DNA from: Dactylorhiza incarnata
Lineage: Eukaryota; Streptophyta; Magnoliopsida; Asparagales; Orchidaceae
Assembly: GCA_033032865.1 (NCBI GenBank)
Contig: JAWHQI010000065.1
Coordinates: forward strand, 4,464,001-4,528,000
Length of the DNA: 64,000 nt
Direction: 5' to 3'
Positions 35,315-47,556 of this stretch are shown here, piece after piece (the stretch's first letter is position 1; each line of letters begins with the position of its first letter). The notes below the pieces were generated by a model, which ran no database searches, was not told the DNA's origin, and saw nothing but the letters and a program-made list of their open reading frames with translations. Position numbers and translations under genes: made by a program.

Positions 35315-36841
35315 ATGGTTCGAGAAGGCTTAGTTCTCGGAGACAAAATTTCCGCAAGAGGGATGGAGGTCGACAAGGCCAAGGTCGAAATTATCGAAAA
35401 ACTTCCCGCGCCCTCAAATATAAAATCTATTCGTAGTTTTCTTGGTCACGCGGGTTTTTATAGGCGGTTCATTCAAAATTTTTCTAAAATAACAAAACCG
35501 CTAACCCACCTCCTGGAGAAGGAATCTCCATTTATTTTTGATGACGCGTGCGTAGAGGCATTTGAACTTATAAAAGAAAAACTTATCCATTCTCCCATTC
35601 TGGTGGCGTCCGATTGGACCCTTCCGTTTGAGATTATATGCGACGCGAGCGATATAGCGGTAGGGGCTGTATTAGGCCAACGTGTAAATAAATATTTTCA
35701 TCCTATCTATTACGCATCCCGCACGCTCACGGCCACACAGGCTAATTACACAACCACGGAAAAGGAACTCCTTGCCTTCGTCTTCGCCATCGATAAGTTT
35801 AGGCCCTACGTCACGCTTTCAAAAATTATAGTATTTACCGACCACTCCGCCCTAAGATATTTATTAGATAAAATAGATGCTAAGCCCCGCCTTCTTCGAT
35901 GGATCCTCCTATTACAAGAATTTGATTTAGAGATCCGGGATAAGAAGGGGGCCGAAAATTTAGCGGTCGACCACCTCTCTCGTTTAGAGCGCCCGATCGC
36001 AGAAGCGCTCTTCGAACCAGAAATTGATGATCGATTTCCTGAGGAGCGTCTTTTAACTTTAAATAATTTAAAAACTTCTCCCACACCTTGGTTCGCAGAC
36101 TACGCCAACTATTTAGTTGCGCGGGTGCTTCCGAAGGACTTTTCAAAACAGCAAAAGAAGAAATTCTTTTCTGATTTGAAAAACTACTTTTGGGAGGATC
36201 CTTTCCTATTTCGCGTCTGCGCGGACCAAGTCGTGCGAAGATGCGTTTCGAGCGAGGAGGGTGCGCAAATATTGCGGCACTGCCACGAGGGGCCGGCCAG
36301 GGGGCATTATCAAGCCAACCAGACCGCGCAGAAGGCGCTGGAGGCAGGCTTTTATTGTCCCGCTCTCTTCAAAGACGCTCACACTTTCTTGAGCGCATGC
36401 TATAGCTGTCAACGGTCGGGTAACATCTCTCGTCGCGACGAGATGCCCCAAAATTTTTATTTAGAATGCGAGATTTTCGATTTATGGGGCATAGATTTCA
36501 TAGGCCCCCTACCTCCTTCATATACAAATCGCTACATTTTAGTGGCGGTCGACTACGTATCTAGGTGGGCGGAAGCGCAAGCTCTCCCCACCAACGATGC
36601 GAGAGTCGTCGTCAAATTCCTAAAAAATTTATTTTCTCGCTTCGGTACGCCCCGTGCGATAGTTAGTGATAGGGGTACGCACTTTTGCAACGCCCAGTTT
36701 GCAAAAACATTAACCAAATATGGCGTTACGCATAAGCTCGCCACCGCCTATCACCCCCAAACGAGCGGCCAAGTGGAGGTAGTAAATCGAGAAATTAAGC
36801 GAATATTAGAAAAAATCGTTTCCACTAATAGGAAGGATTGA
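35315..36841 (+). pseudogene. pol: Athila RNase H and integrase core
   Basis: 508 codons in the same frame as the protease-RT segment. The RT thumb ([16 protein letters not shown]) is followed by RNase H ([38 protein letters not shown]), the integrase HHCC finger (HCHEGP, GHY, CYSCQR; ~319-370) and the core with Asp 394 (WGIDFIGPL), Asp 452 (SDRGTHF) and Glu 488 (GQVEVVNRE). The Asp-Glu spacing is the canonical DX35E. A TGA at 36839-36841, where relatives have Trp, separates it from the C-terminal part. Confidence 0.94.
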
Positions 36842-36862
36842 GCAATTAAATTAGACGACGCG

Positions 36863-37330
36863 TTGTGGGCATATCGTACGGCGTACAAGACCGCAATCGG
36901 TTGTACGCTTTATCGATTAGTCTACGGCAAGGCATGCCATTTGCCCGTAGAATTAGAGCACCGCGCTTTTTGGGCGTTAAAACTTTTAAATCTCGATAAT
37001 AATTTAACCGTCGAAAACCGGAAATTCCAATTAAACGAACTCGATGAATGGCGTGCGAACGCCTACGAGAGTAATAAATTTTATAAGGAACGCTCTAAAT
37101 TTTACCATGACCGAAAAATTAAATTTCCAAAATCATTTGCGCCGGGCGATCTCGTCCTCCTATATAATTCACGTCTTCGTCTTTTTTTGGGGAAACTAAA
37201 ATCCCGTTGGTCCGGCCCCTTTCAAGTGAAAGAGGTTTGGCCATACGGGACCGTCCTTATAACCCACCCGGAAAAAGGCGACTTAAAAGTTAACGGTCAC
37301 CGACTAAAACTCTACCACGCGGGGGATTAA
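36863..37330 (+). pseudogene. pol: Athila integrase C-terminal part
   Basis: 155 codons, same frame as the core: [39 protein letters not shown], then the basic [13 protein letters not shown] region and the SH3-like end ([34 protein letters not shown]). It finishes at a natural stop 37328-37330. It is cut off from the core only by the TGA at 36839. Confidence 0.93.
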
Positions 37331-40025
37331 CTGGGAGGGAAGCTAAATTCCATACCCCTCCCCCACCTCTAAAAAGTTCGTACCCCGCCAAAGCGTCAAG
37401 CTACGAAACGGTAAACAAAGCGCTCGTGGGAGGCACCCCCATATTTATCTAATTACGCTCTTTTTTTTATTTACATAAAAAAATGATGAAATAAATTTTA
37501 ATTTCAAAAAAAAAAAACTTAAACAAAAATATAATTAATAATAATAATAAATAATAATAATAAATAATAATAATAAAACAAAATGAAAAATAATATTAAT
37601 AACTATGCATATTTTAAATTATCATTCTTTTTCCAAAAAGAAACATAAAACAAAATCAAATAATGCAAAAACTTTAAAACAAAAATCAAAATTTTTTTTG
37701 GGAATTTTAAGATAAGACAATAGGAAGTTTCTCAAAGTAGGATTACTCTACAGACCCGAGAGGGGATTTTTGTCGATATTTCGAAACGAGAAAACCCCGT
37801 TGCTTTTACCTTTTTATTTCTCTTATTTCTTCCTTGCTTTTTATCTTAAAGCTTTTTCTTTATTTACTTTATTTTATCTTTCTTAAAATTTTGATATATT
37901 TTAAAACTTGCATATTTCAAAATTAAAACCAAAACAAAAAAAAATATAATATAAATAATAAAATAAAAATGATGATAAAAATTTATTTTTATCATACCCC
38001 AAAAAAATATATGATCACATATATACTTTTAACTTCTTTTATACGTATTTTATTCGTGTTTTGTACATTTCGGAAAACTAAAACAAACCAAAAAACAATT
38101 TTGTATATATTCGTGGAGTTCCTTTTTATTTGTAACTATTCTTGTATATATTTTTTCTATTTTGTAATTAAATCTTCACATTTTTTGTATATATTTTCGT
38201 TCCTCACACTTAACTTCAACATTGAGGACAATGTTGGCTTTAAGTATGGGGGAGTGTTTTCCCTCTTTTTGTAATTATTTTTGCCCCTCCCATATTAGAA
38301 AAAACAAAAAAAAATTTATATGAAAAATTTGTTACAACATAAAACTTATTTGTTATAACATAACAAAATTTGTTATGACATAAGAAAATTATGTTGCAAC
38401 ATCTTTGTCCCTCTTTTCATTTTTCTTTTCTTTTTGTAAAAACAATTTAATTTGTAAATAGGAAATCAAATGAAAAATAAAAAAAAAATCATTAATTAAC
38501 TTAGAAAAAACAAAAAAAAATTTTATAAATGTTTTATGTTTATGTCTTTTATTTGTATATAAAAATCCTTATTTATAATAATAAATCAAAATCCAAAAAA
38601 ATGACGAAAAATGTACTTAAAAATTTTGTTATAACTAAATTCATTTTGTCATAACACAAAAATGTTTTTCCTTCTCTCTTTTCTTTTCTTTTCCTTTTTT
38701 TCTATTAATGTACATATTTTTAACAAAATTAAAAAATAATTTTTAACAAAATTAAAAAATAAAAAAAATATATGATGAAAAAAATTTCTTAGAAAAAATC
38801 AAAAATATTTTGTATGTATTTTTACTTTTCTTAATTTTCTTCTTCCTTTTTTTTAGTATTTATATATGCATTTTGTTATAAAGAAAATCAAAAATCCCAA
38901 AAATATCATATCTTAAAAACTCCAAAAAAAATATATATTTGAAAAACTTATCAAAAAAATCCAAAAATAAAATAAAACCCCTACTTAGCTTTTTGTTATT
39001 TTCAAGGCTAGGTTAGTTTTATCTTTAAGCATTTTTCATTATTTATGATTTGCTAAAACAATTTTATTTATTTCATAGTTTGAAAAATTTAAATCGAGGA
39101 ATTTTCAGTAGTAAAGAAAATCTTGCGATCTTAATTTAATTTGAGAACAGAATTTTTAGCACTACCTCGGGTTTACCCTAAATAGATTCCTTTTTGTATT
39201 ATATTGGCAAACCATCTTTAGATTCAATTATTCTAACTCTAAACTTGTGAAACTTTAGGAATGTTTTTAATCTACTAAACTTGATCTCAAAAATCTTTTT
39301 TTATTAATCTAAAATTTCTCTTGAAACCCCCCTTATAAACACCCCTTAGCTTGGCACAAAAATAATAAATATAGGAGTTTTAAAAGAAATCATGTGTCAA
39401 TGGGAATAAAAAGATTCCGTAAACACAGACACCCAATATTATTAAAAGAAATCCCGTGTCAATGGGAATAAAAAAATAAAATTAGGTAAACACGGGCATT
39501 GGGTTAAGTTTAGAAAAGATTTCAATTCTCCCGCGTAAACCAACGCTGGGAATCAAAGCAAAACCACCAAAAAGGTGGGGTGAGAGGATAAAGTCCATCA
39601 CCCCGAAATCCAAGCACTCTTCTTTTTGCCAAGGCTACCTTTTTTTCCCTACCCCTTAGCCAATAAAATTGTACCTAGATTTTAATTTAAAAAAGTTTGG
39701 GAGAGCATAATTAGTAGGCTTTATTTATTCTTAAAAACTTTCTTAAAAAAAGTTAAGGTTTTATATAATTCTATTCTAATTAAAAGGTACCAAAGACTGT
39801 AATAATCGACGCTATTTAGCTAACTTTAGAAGTCTCGCTAAAAATTTTTCGCTCTTTTTAAATTACTTTCATAGTTTTGGACTTACCTCTTTAAATACCC
39901 TAAATTTATTTCGATCTTACTTTTGATTTAATAAAAACTTTAGTAAATTAGAAATTTTATTAAACGTCTTATAGGTATCCCTTACTTTTGCTCTGGAATA
40001 GCAAAAGCTTAAGTACGGGGGTGTT
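37331..40025 (+). other. Athila 3' non-coding region and polypurine tract
   Basis: About 2.7 kb of AT-rich DNA with no env-like ORF; open frames such as 37969-38274 are low-complexity. An imperfect direct repeat of ~60 bases (near 39376-39500, GTGTCAATGGGAATAAAA) and a PPT-like GTATGGGGGAGTG at 38245 are visible. The tract AAGTACGGGGGTGTT just before 40026 is the functional-position polypurine tract. Confidence 0.8.
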
Positions 40026-42651
40026 TGATGAATAACAAATTATGCATATTTTTAGTATCATTTCTAGCCTAATTTTGGGTAATTTTGTACATATTGCTTT
40101 TAAATCATTGAAATAATCGCTTCTTTTTTTTTTCTTTTGTAAAAATAAGTAATTATATATATATAAGAATAAATTTTTGAAATATTATTGTATAATAAAT
40201 TTATTATAAATTTAATAAATATATATATAATATATAAAATATAAATAATATAGTTATATATATGTAAATAATAAGTATAATAAATAAGCATATATTCATA
40301 TGTAAATATTTATTAAGTAAAAACTATGTCTATATATGTAAATATAAACTATAAATAAGTTAAATATATAAAAAATAAAATTTACTATATGAAATTATAG
40401 TCTATAAAGAGTTATATATATATATATTGTGTATCTTATTTAGTGTATATTTTATTTAACGCATATTTTATTTAGTATATAATAATGTTGTATAAAACTA
40501 TAAAATAAATATATATGTGTTAAGTTAATAAAAATTATGTATTTTAATGTATTATATATGTAAAAATAATGTTATATATATTATTAAAGTTAAGAATATT
40601 AAAGTTAATTTATAAAAGAAAAAAAAATCTGTAAATATATATAATATGTATATAAATGTTCTTGTGTTTACATCAAAGTCCACTTGCCTATGTGGATTTG
40701 GTGTAGTTAGTCTTAATTAGAGGCGCAGGATCGAATCCCAGCACAACCATTTTGCTGGATTAAAGCTGCTGCCCCTGCTCGCGCCCGTGCCCGCTGCCGC
40801 CCTGCTGCCCGCGCCCGTGCCCTGCTGCCCGCTGCCCGCGCCAACCTCCAGCTCAGCCCGCCAGCTAGCCCCTTCCAGCCCTCTAACCGTACCCCACACT
40901 TGTCCAGCTGCCCTTTTTTTACTAAATGCACACCAAAAATCCTCTATAAATAGAGGGGGTGGCTGATGTTTAAAGGGTTCAAAATTTTTAGGGCTATTCT
41001 TAAGGTTTTGATCCAAGCTTTGTTTTCATGTTTTAGCTTTTTTTTTGCTCTTTCTCTCTCTTATTTTGTAACCTCTTTATGATGGAAATGAAATAATTTG
41101 GCTTGTTTGTAACTCTCTCTCTCTCTTTGTTTTGGTGAAAGTGTGTGTGTGTTCTCTTTTTGTTTTCCCTTTTTTTTTAGATTTTGTTCTGTTAAGTTTT
41201 CCATTTTAAATTTGGGTGTGTGTGTGTATGAGGCTAATTTTCATGTTTTTAGCTTTTTTGTAATTTTTAGATGGTTTCATAAACTGTGTGTGAGTGTATG
41301 AGTTTAGGTTAATTTTTCTCTTTTTTGTATTTTAATTTTTCTTTTTTTAGTTTTTTTTTAGTGTTTTTGTAGTTTTTATTTAAGTATGTGTGTGTGTGTG
41401 TGCTAGTATAGATTTTTTTTTCTTTTAACTTAGATTTCATTTCAAGTAAGGGTGTGTGTGTGTATGAGTATAAATTTTGCGTTTTTTTTTGTAATTCAAT
41501 AGCTTCCATTTCCGTCACGCATTTATTTCCCGCCTATCCGCTTGGATAGGACTCGCTGACGCATTTATTTCCCGCCTATCCGCTTGGATAGGACTCGCTC
41601 ACGCATTTATTTCCCGCCTATCCGTTTGGATAGGACTCGCTCACGCATTTATTTCCCGCCTATCCGCTTGGATAGGACTCGCTGACGCATTTATTTCCCG
41701 CCTATCCGCTTGGATAGGACTCGCTCACGCATTTATTTCCCGCCTACCTATTTGGGTAGGGATTGCATTTCTTTAATTTCTGCAATTTACAGCTTTCATT
41801 TTAATTTCGTAGAGTGTGTGCGTTTTAAATTAGTGCGTTCTTTGTTTTTAATATAATTGCTTTTTGCTATTTCGCTAACCGCTCAATCGCTTAAAATCGC
41901 CGTAGTTATCATTATAGCTTTATAAAACTCTAAAAAAATCTAAGCAAAACTACTTTCTAAATTAACGTTTTCGTGCTTTTTCGCTTTTTATCGCAATTAT
42001 CGTTAAACGCACGCCAACCTTAATTTTCGTCATTAGTTTTTCTACAAAATTATAAAAATCAATTCAAAACTCTTTTCGATAAAATAATAGCGCGTTCCGT
42101 AGAAGTAGAAATAATCGATACGACCTTGGAAAAATACGACCTTGATATTTCAAAAAGAAATATCCTATACTACTATCGATAAGGTCCACTTGCCTTTATC
42201 GATTTTAGTCCGGATAATTATATAAACCCAAAAGCTTTCTCTCAAAAGCAAATTATAACTCTCTTTTTAGAACAATTAGAAAATTGTTGCAACAAACCTT
42301 TGGTTGTTGCAACTAGCTCAAGGTAAAAGAAGTTTTAAAACTATCATTTACAAAGTTGTTGCAACAACTCACAAAATTGTTGCAACAACATATTCAAAAA
42401 GCTTTCAACTTTCATTTCAAACATAAGCCTTTCAAACTCTTTCTACTTAGCTTTTGGCGACGCGGCCAAAGAGTAATCCTCGATATTTCGAAAGAGGAAA
42501 AGGTCGTTACTTCTATCTTTCGATAGGATAACGGGTAATTCCTCGAAGTAGAATTACTCGCGGGACTCTTCGAAAACTCCGCCGAATTCTAATAAAAGAA
42601 GAAAGAAAGGCTTTACTTTAATTTAGCTTTTAAATCTAAAAAAATCTATCA
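40026..42651 (+). repeat. 3' LTR of the Athila-type element
   Basis: 2,626 bases, near-identical to 28966-31507 and ending ATCTATCA before the CCTTC target duplication. Differences are mainly microsatellite lengths, the CCCGCG stretch and one extra hairpin unit. Confidence 0.95.
41517..41760 (+). repeat. Array of 42-base hairpin units, 3' LTR
   Basis: Five full units and the same divergent partial unit, against four full in the 5' LTR. One unit has a loop change (CCTATCCGTTTGGATAGG) that leaves the stem intact. Confidence 0.93.
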
Positions 42652-42656
42652 CCTTC

Positions 42657-45600
42657 CAGAGATGAAATGTGACATGATAAAAAGATTTCCAATATTTCAT
42701 ATTTTTCCAGCAATTAAATAACCATGATCCCTAATTTTCAATGAATGAATGGAAAAATAATTTTACACATCAAGTACAAGATTTTGACTTCCTAAAATTC
42801 TGGAAAAATTACAGTAGCTTCATATGAACATAAAAACACTATTTCCAGAAGATCATATTTTCCCAAACATTTTAAACCCACAATTTCTATTTATCTTTAA
42901 AGGGGTGCAAATAGGGATTTACACAACAACTACCATTAATATGTCTCTATAAATTCTGAGAAAATTATCCTAGTACAATAATCATCTAGAAACACCAAAT
43001 CCAAAGTTTCATAATTTACCAGAGAGTATTTATCCATAATTGCTATTTATTACAAATGGTGTGCCAATAAGGGTTTACACTACAACTACCATTAATATGT
43101 CTCTATAAATTCTGAGAACTTTATCCTAGTACAATAATCATTTAGAAACACCAAATCCAAAGTATCATAATTTACTAGAGAGTATTTATCCATAATTGCT
43201 ATTTATTACAAATGGTGTGCCAATAAGAGTTTACACTACAAGTACCATTAATATGTCTCTATAAATTCTGAGAAAATTATCCTAGTACAATAATCATCTA
43301 GAAACACCAAATCCAAAGTTTCATAATTTACCAGTGAGTATTTATCCATAATTGATATTTATTACAAATGGTGTGCCAATAAGGGTTTACACTACAACTA
43401 TCATTAATATGTCTCTATAAATTCTGAGAAAATTATCCTAGTACAATAATCATCTAGAAATACCAAATACAAAGTTTCATAATTATCCAGTGATTTTTCC
43501 TTTTAAATATCCTATAAGTTAAGAGGTGTGACAAACCATATTTATGGAATTTTACCAAATATTATCCATCCAATAATTCTACCAAAAATCTCAGAGGTTT
43601 AAAACTAGATTTCACATGATTTCCCAGGGTTTCCATAATTTCCAAATATTTTTCATCAACAGAATTTCATTTATTTAAAAAGGCAACATATGGTAATTTT
43701 TCATGATTTTCAAGGAAATAATATCTAAGAATTCATACAAAATTTCCAGAGGTCCTAATTGATGTTACAAGGTGATCCTCAGAGTTTCATATTTTTCCAT
43801 AAGGTTTTCATCATGAAATTTCCATGAACACTAATAAGTGACTTAATTCATATTAAATCAAAATAAGGGGTTTATGGTCTCTATGGCCCCAACATTCATT
43901 GGGGTGGCATGTTTTGATATTATGAAGGTGCCACCTAAGTTTCAGAGGCTGACTCCAAGTCATCTCTTCTGAATATGCAACAATAGACTTTTGTCTATTG
44001 GCACACCAAAACACATAAAAGTAGGGACAAACAAATAGGAATTTCTCTACATGCAGAAATCCATTTGACCTCAAATTTTAACCATGACTTACTAGTACCT
44101 AGATAAGGTTATCCCCCAAATTTGGGGTCAGTTGGAGTTATATAACTCCAACAATATCATTTATTTAATTTTCTAAGTTTTGAACAAAACCATAGAAAAA
44201 GCATCTCCAAAAATTCTGATATTTAAACCTAAGCTAAATTTAGGTCACATGCATGCATGTACCAAATTACAGCTTCATAAGTCCTTCCAATAAAAAGATA
44301 TGCACTCCTAAAGTTCTGGATTTGGTTTTGACCAGCCTCACAAAAAGGAGTGATGTGGGTCCTACAGTGATCCAAATGATCTGATTTAAATTTTAAATGA
44401 AAGTAGACATCAAAGCCTACAATTGTTGTCTCTGGCAACTTTTCTTAAAATGGCCTCTAAAGGCCTCTAATTAATTAATCAAAACTATGCACAAAGTGTG
44501 ACAGAAATACACATTAAATCAGATTAATAATATATATATATTTATCGAATCAAGCACGAATCCTGGCGCAAGATCGACGGCGCCCCTTCATCATCCCTGA
44601 CATCCAACGACTGTGATTTCCCCCGCCTGGGTGACTTCCCTCCTCCATTTCCCGGTCATCCACGGCCCACCACCGCCGGCCACCGCCTCCACCACCTTCG
44701 TTGAGGTGGTGGCCATCGATTGACGGCGACACGGCCGCCTGAGAGCCTATCTCCGGCGATCCCGAGCAAGGAGAAGAGCTCGATAAATCTCCCTCGATCT
44801 CGCATGGGATCGGGCTCAATTGAGCCCGATATCTCTCCTAAGGGGTTCTAGAGACTAGCACAAAGGGAGAAGGGGAGAAATCGTACTTGATTCCGAGCTT
44901 GACGACGGGTATTGTGGTGGTGCGGCATGGCGGCGGCGAGCTCCGGTGATCCTCCCAGAAATCTCGATTCTCCACGATTTGCTTCACTCCAGGGCACTAT
45001 CCCGACTGCTCTCACTGTTCTAAAGCTAATGGAGGGGTCAAATGAGGCTGATAAGGGCTCTAACCATTCCAGCCATTAAGGCATGGTTCGGGCAGCATTG
45101 GTTGCTCCTCCTTGCTGCCAAATGGCACCCTTCCAGCACCAATTCGGCTGGGAATTAACTGGGGAGGTCAATTGGGGCTTTGGGCAGAGGAGAGGAGGGC
45201 CACATGGCCTCCTCTCCCAAAATTTCCTCTGTCTCTTCTCCAAGGTGAGGAAAAAGACCTATTTACCCCCTTGCATGTCATTGCATGTTGGGAATGGGGG
45301 GCAAGGCTGGTCATTGGACCTATGGGCTTCATAGTGGGCTTTGGGTGAGGGCCTTAATCCACTGGAATTTGGATTAATTCCAATTAAGCCCAATTTAGGC
45401 AAAGTTGACCCTATGTTGACTTTTGGGTTGACTTGGTCAATTGGGTGTGTTGACTGGTCCAATGTGTTGACATTGAGTCCAGTGACACCACCCAAGGTTG
45501 GTTGAGTAATGGTGAAGACCTAAGTGAGCCAATTTGACCCAAAGGTGTGATTTTGACCAAAATTGGGGAAATGTTGACTTTGGTTAAATTGGTCAAATTG

Positions 45601-46013
45601 TTGACCCCAAGATGGGGCTTTTTGGTCAATTAGGTCCCCCATGATGTTCTAAGACTAGGGGTGAAGTCAATTTCATGCTTTGGGGTTCAATTGAACTTAT
45701 TGGTGAGGATTTGACCTATGTTGACCCAAGTTTGACTTTGGTCAATTGGGTCAATTGGTGACCCCATGATGAGGCTTTTGGGTCTATTGCATTCCTTGGA
45801 GTGTTTATCATCTATTGGAGGAGTCAATTTGCAAGTGTGAGTTCATGTTGAGCTAGTTTGACCTAGGTTGACTTGAGCCTTATAGTAGACCACGTGTGAG
45901 TTCACCTAACCCTATGTGTCCTAAGGTTGCAATCTAGCTCAAACTCACCACACTCACCACTTGTCTCACCCTAAATTGGAGTTAGGGGGTCTAGTAGGAA
46001 ATGGGATGTTACA
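42657..46013 (-). repeat. 5' LTR of the giant-LTR element, second segment
   Basis: Resumes exactly where 28965 left off (compare 20818 onward in the left LTR) and ends GGGATGTTACA, followed by CAAGG. It keeps a 46-base stretch near 44945 that the other LTR has lost. Confidence 0.93.
42895..43500. repeat. Four-unit ~156-base tandem repeat in the 5' LTR
   Basis: Same array as at 21060-21690, with the marker near 42939, 43095, 43251 and 43407. Equal copy number in both LTRs shows the array predates this insertion. Confidence 0.92.
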
Positions 46014-47556
46014 CAAGGTTCACTTGGGTGTTCTTCCTTACAAAGAAGTCAGATACCTTAGATATCTTGAAGAACTTTGTCAGGCACATCCAGAATGAGA
46101 TGAGTTGCACTATGGTCAAGTTTAGAAGTGACCATGGTATAGAATTTCAGTCAGGGGCCATGACAGAATTCTGGCAAGAGTTGGGTATCTCCCAAGAATT
46201 TTCCTCACCTATAACTCCTCAACAAAATGAAGTTGCAGAGAGGAAAAATATAACCTTAATAGAGGCCAATAGGACAATGCTGAGTGACTCCTCTCTACCA
46301 GAATACTTTTGGGCAGAGGCTGTCAATACAACTTGTCATGTGATAAATAGGGCCTCCATCAACAAAGACCACAAGAAAACTCCCTATGAGCTGATGAAAG
46401 GCAGAAGACCTACATTATCCTACTTCAGAATCTTTGGGAGCAAATGTTATGTACTTAATAATGGGAAATCCAAACTAACTAAGTTTGCTGAGAAAAGCAG
46501 TGAAGGTATTTTTGTTGGTTACAGCTCCTATAGCAAAGCATATAGGGTGTACAACATCATTACCCAAGCAGTAGAAGAATCTATACATGTTGTATTTGAT
46601 GAGGCTAGCCTTATTCGTAGAGGCTGGACTAGTTTTTTAGTGGATGCACACACAGTAGACAGATTGGAAAAACTATCCATTGAAGACAAGGCTGAAACTT
46701 CAAGGAGAGATAAAGACCATTCAATAACAGTTGAATTGGAAGAAAATGTTGTAGAAGGATTAGAAACAGCTGAAGAGGTACAACCTGAAGAGGTACAACC
46801 TGAAGAACCTGCCATATAAGAGATTCCTAGAAGACTGCCTGATGCACTTAGACAAATCAGACATCATCCTCAAGAGCAAATCATAGGAGATGTCAATCAA
46901 GGAGTGCTGACAAGGAGCACGGCTTTAAGTGAAGCATTGTACTTGAGTTTTCTTTCTCAAATTGAACCCAAGAAATTTGAGGAAGCAAATCAGGACCCAT
47001 TCTAGATTGAAGCAATGGAAGAGGAACTAAACCAATTTAAGAGATGCAAAGTGTGGAGGTTAGTTCTCAGACCCCAAGGACACAACATTATTGGAACCAA
47101 GTGGGTCTATAGAAACAAATTGGATGAGAATGAGGTCATTATAAAGAAAAAGGCAAGGCTAGTAGCAAAGGGCTACAGACAGGAAGAGGGCATTGATTTT
47201 GATCATATATTTGCCCATGTTGCAAGATTGGAAACAATCAGACTGTTCCTGTTCTATACAGCCTATAAAGGATTCAAAGTTTACTAGATGGATGTGAAGT
47301 CAGCTTCTCTGAATGGTGACCTCAAGGAGGATGTATATGTAGAACAACCCTCAGGTTTTATTGATTCTACTCACCCTCACTTTGTTTGTTTTCTTAGAAA
47401 TGCCTTATATGGTTTGAAACAGGCTCCTAGAGCCTGGTATGAGACCCTATCAAGCTATCTCATTGAGAACAAGTTCTCAAGGGGAAAGATTGACAAGACA
47501 TTGTTCCTAAGGGAAGTTAAGGGCAAGATCTTACTAGTGCAGATCTATGTGGATGA
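46014..47556 (+). pseudogene. pol: Integrase core and RT N-terminal half of element A
   Basis: After the CAAGG duplication the copia integrase continues: FTWVFFLTKKSD, FRSDHGIEFQS (second Asp), SPITPQQNEVAERKN (catalytic Glu), YFWAEAVNTTCHVINR, PYELMKGRRPTLSYFRIFGSKCYV, then an acidic linker. RT begins near 46990 ([69 protein letters not shown]) and stops inside VQIYVDD at 47556, where a solo LTR enters. Nonsense codons include 46817 and 47285. Confidence 0.94.

Larger units (their letters stand above)
28966..42651 (+). mobile_element. Athila-type Ty3/gypsy retrotransposon, nearly complete
   Basis: 13,686 bases, TGATGAATAAC ... TCTATCA, flanked by CCTTC at 28961-28965 and 42652-42656. LTRs are 28966-31507 and 40026-42651. 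Between them are the Athila/Tat primer site, gag, protease-RT-RNase H-integrase in order, a long AT-rich 3' region without an env ORF, and a polypurine tract. In the first ~245 bases the LTRs differ by two substitutions and two small length changes, so the insertion is recent compared with its surroundings. One frameshift and three nonsense codons interrupt gag-pol. Confidence 0.96.
18466..46013 (-). mobile_element. Giant-LTR, non-coding gypsy-like element (LARD-like)
   Basis: Insertion bounded by CAAGG at 18461-18465 and 46014-46018. Its ends are TGTAAGATCCC on the left and GGGATGTTACA on the right, an 11-bp terminal inverted repeat with one mismatch. It has two LTRs of about 5.7 kb (18466-24165; 26610-46013 less the Athila insertion) and an interior of only 2,444 bases without recognisable genes. 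A tRNA-iMet primer site beside the right LTR, readable only on the minus strand, sets the orientation. Size and lack of genes fit a large retrotransposon derivative mobilised by another element. LTR ends of TGTAACATCCC type suggest a chromovirus-like gypsy partner. Confidence 0.9.

Noticed and set aside
37969..38274. 101-codon hydrophobic ORF as a possible Athila env remnant
   Set aside because: AT-driven Phe/Ile/Tyr composition with no start context or domain; adjacent frames look the same.
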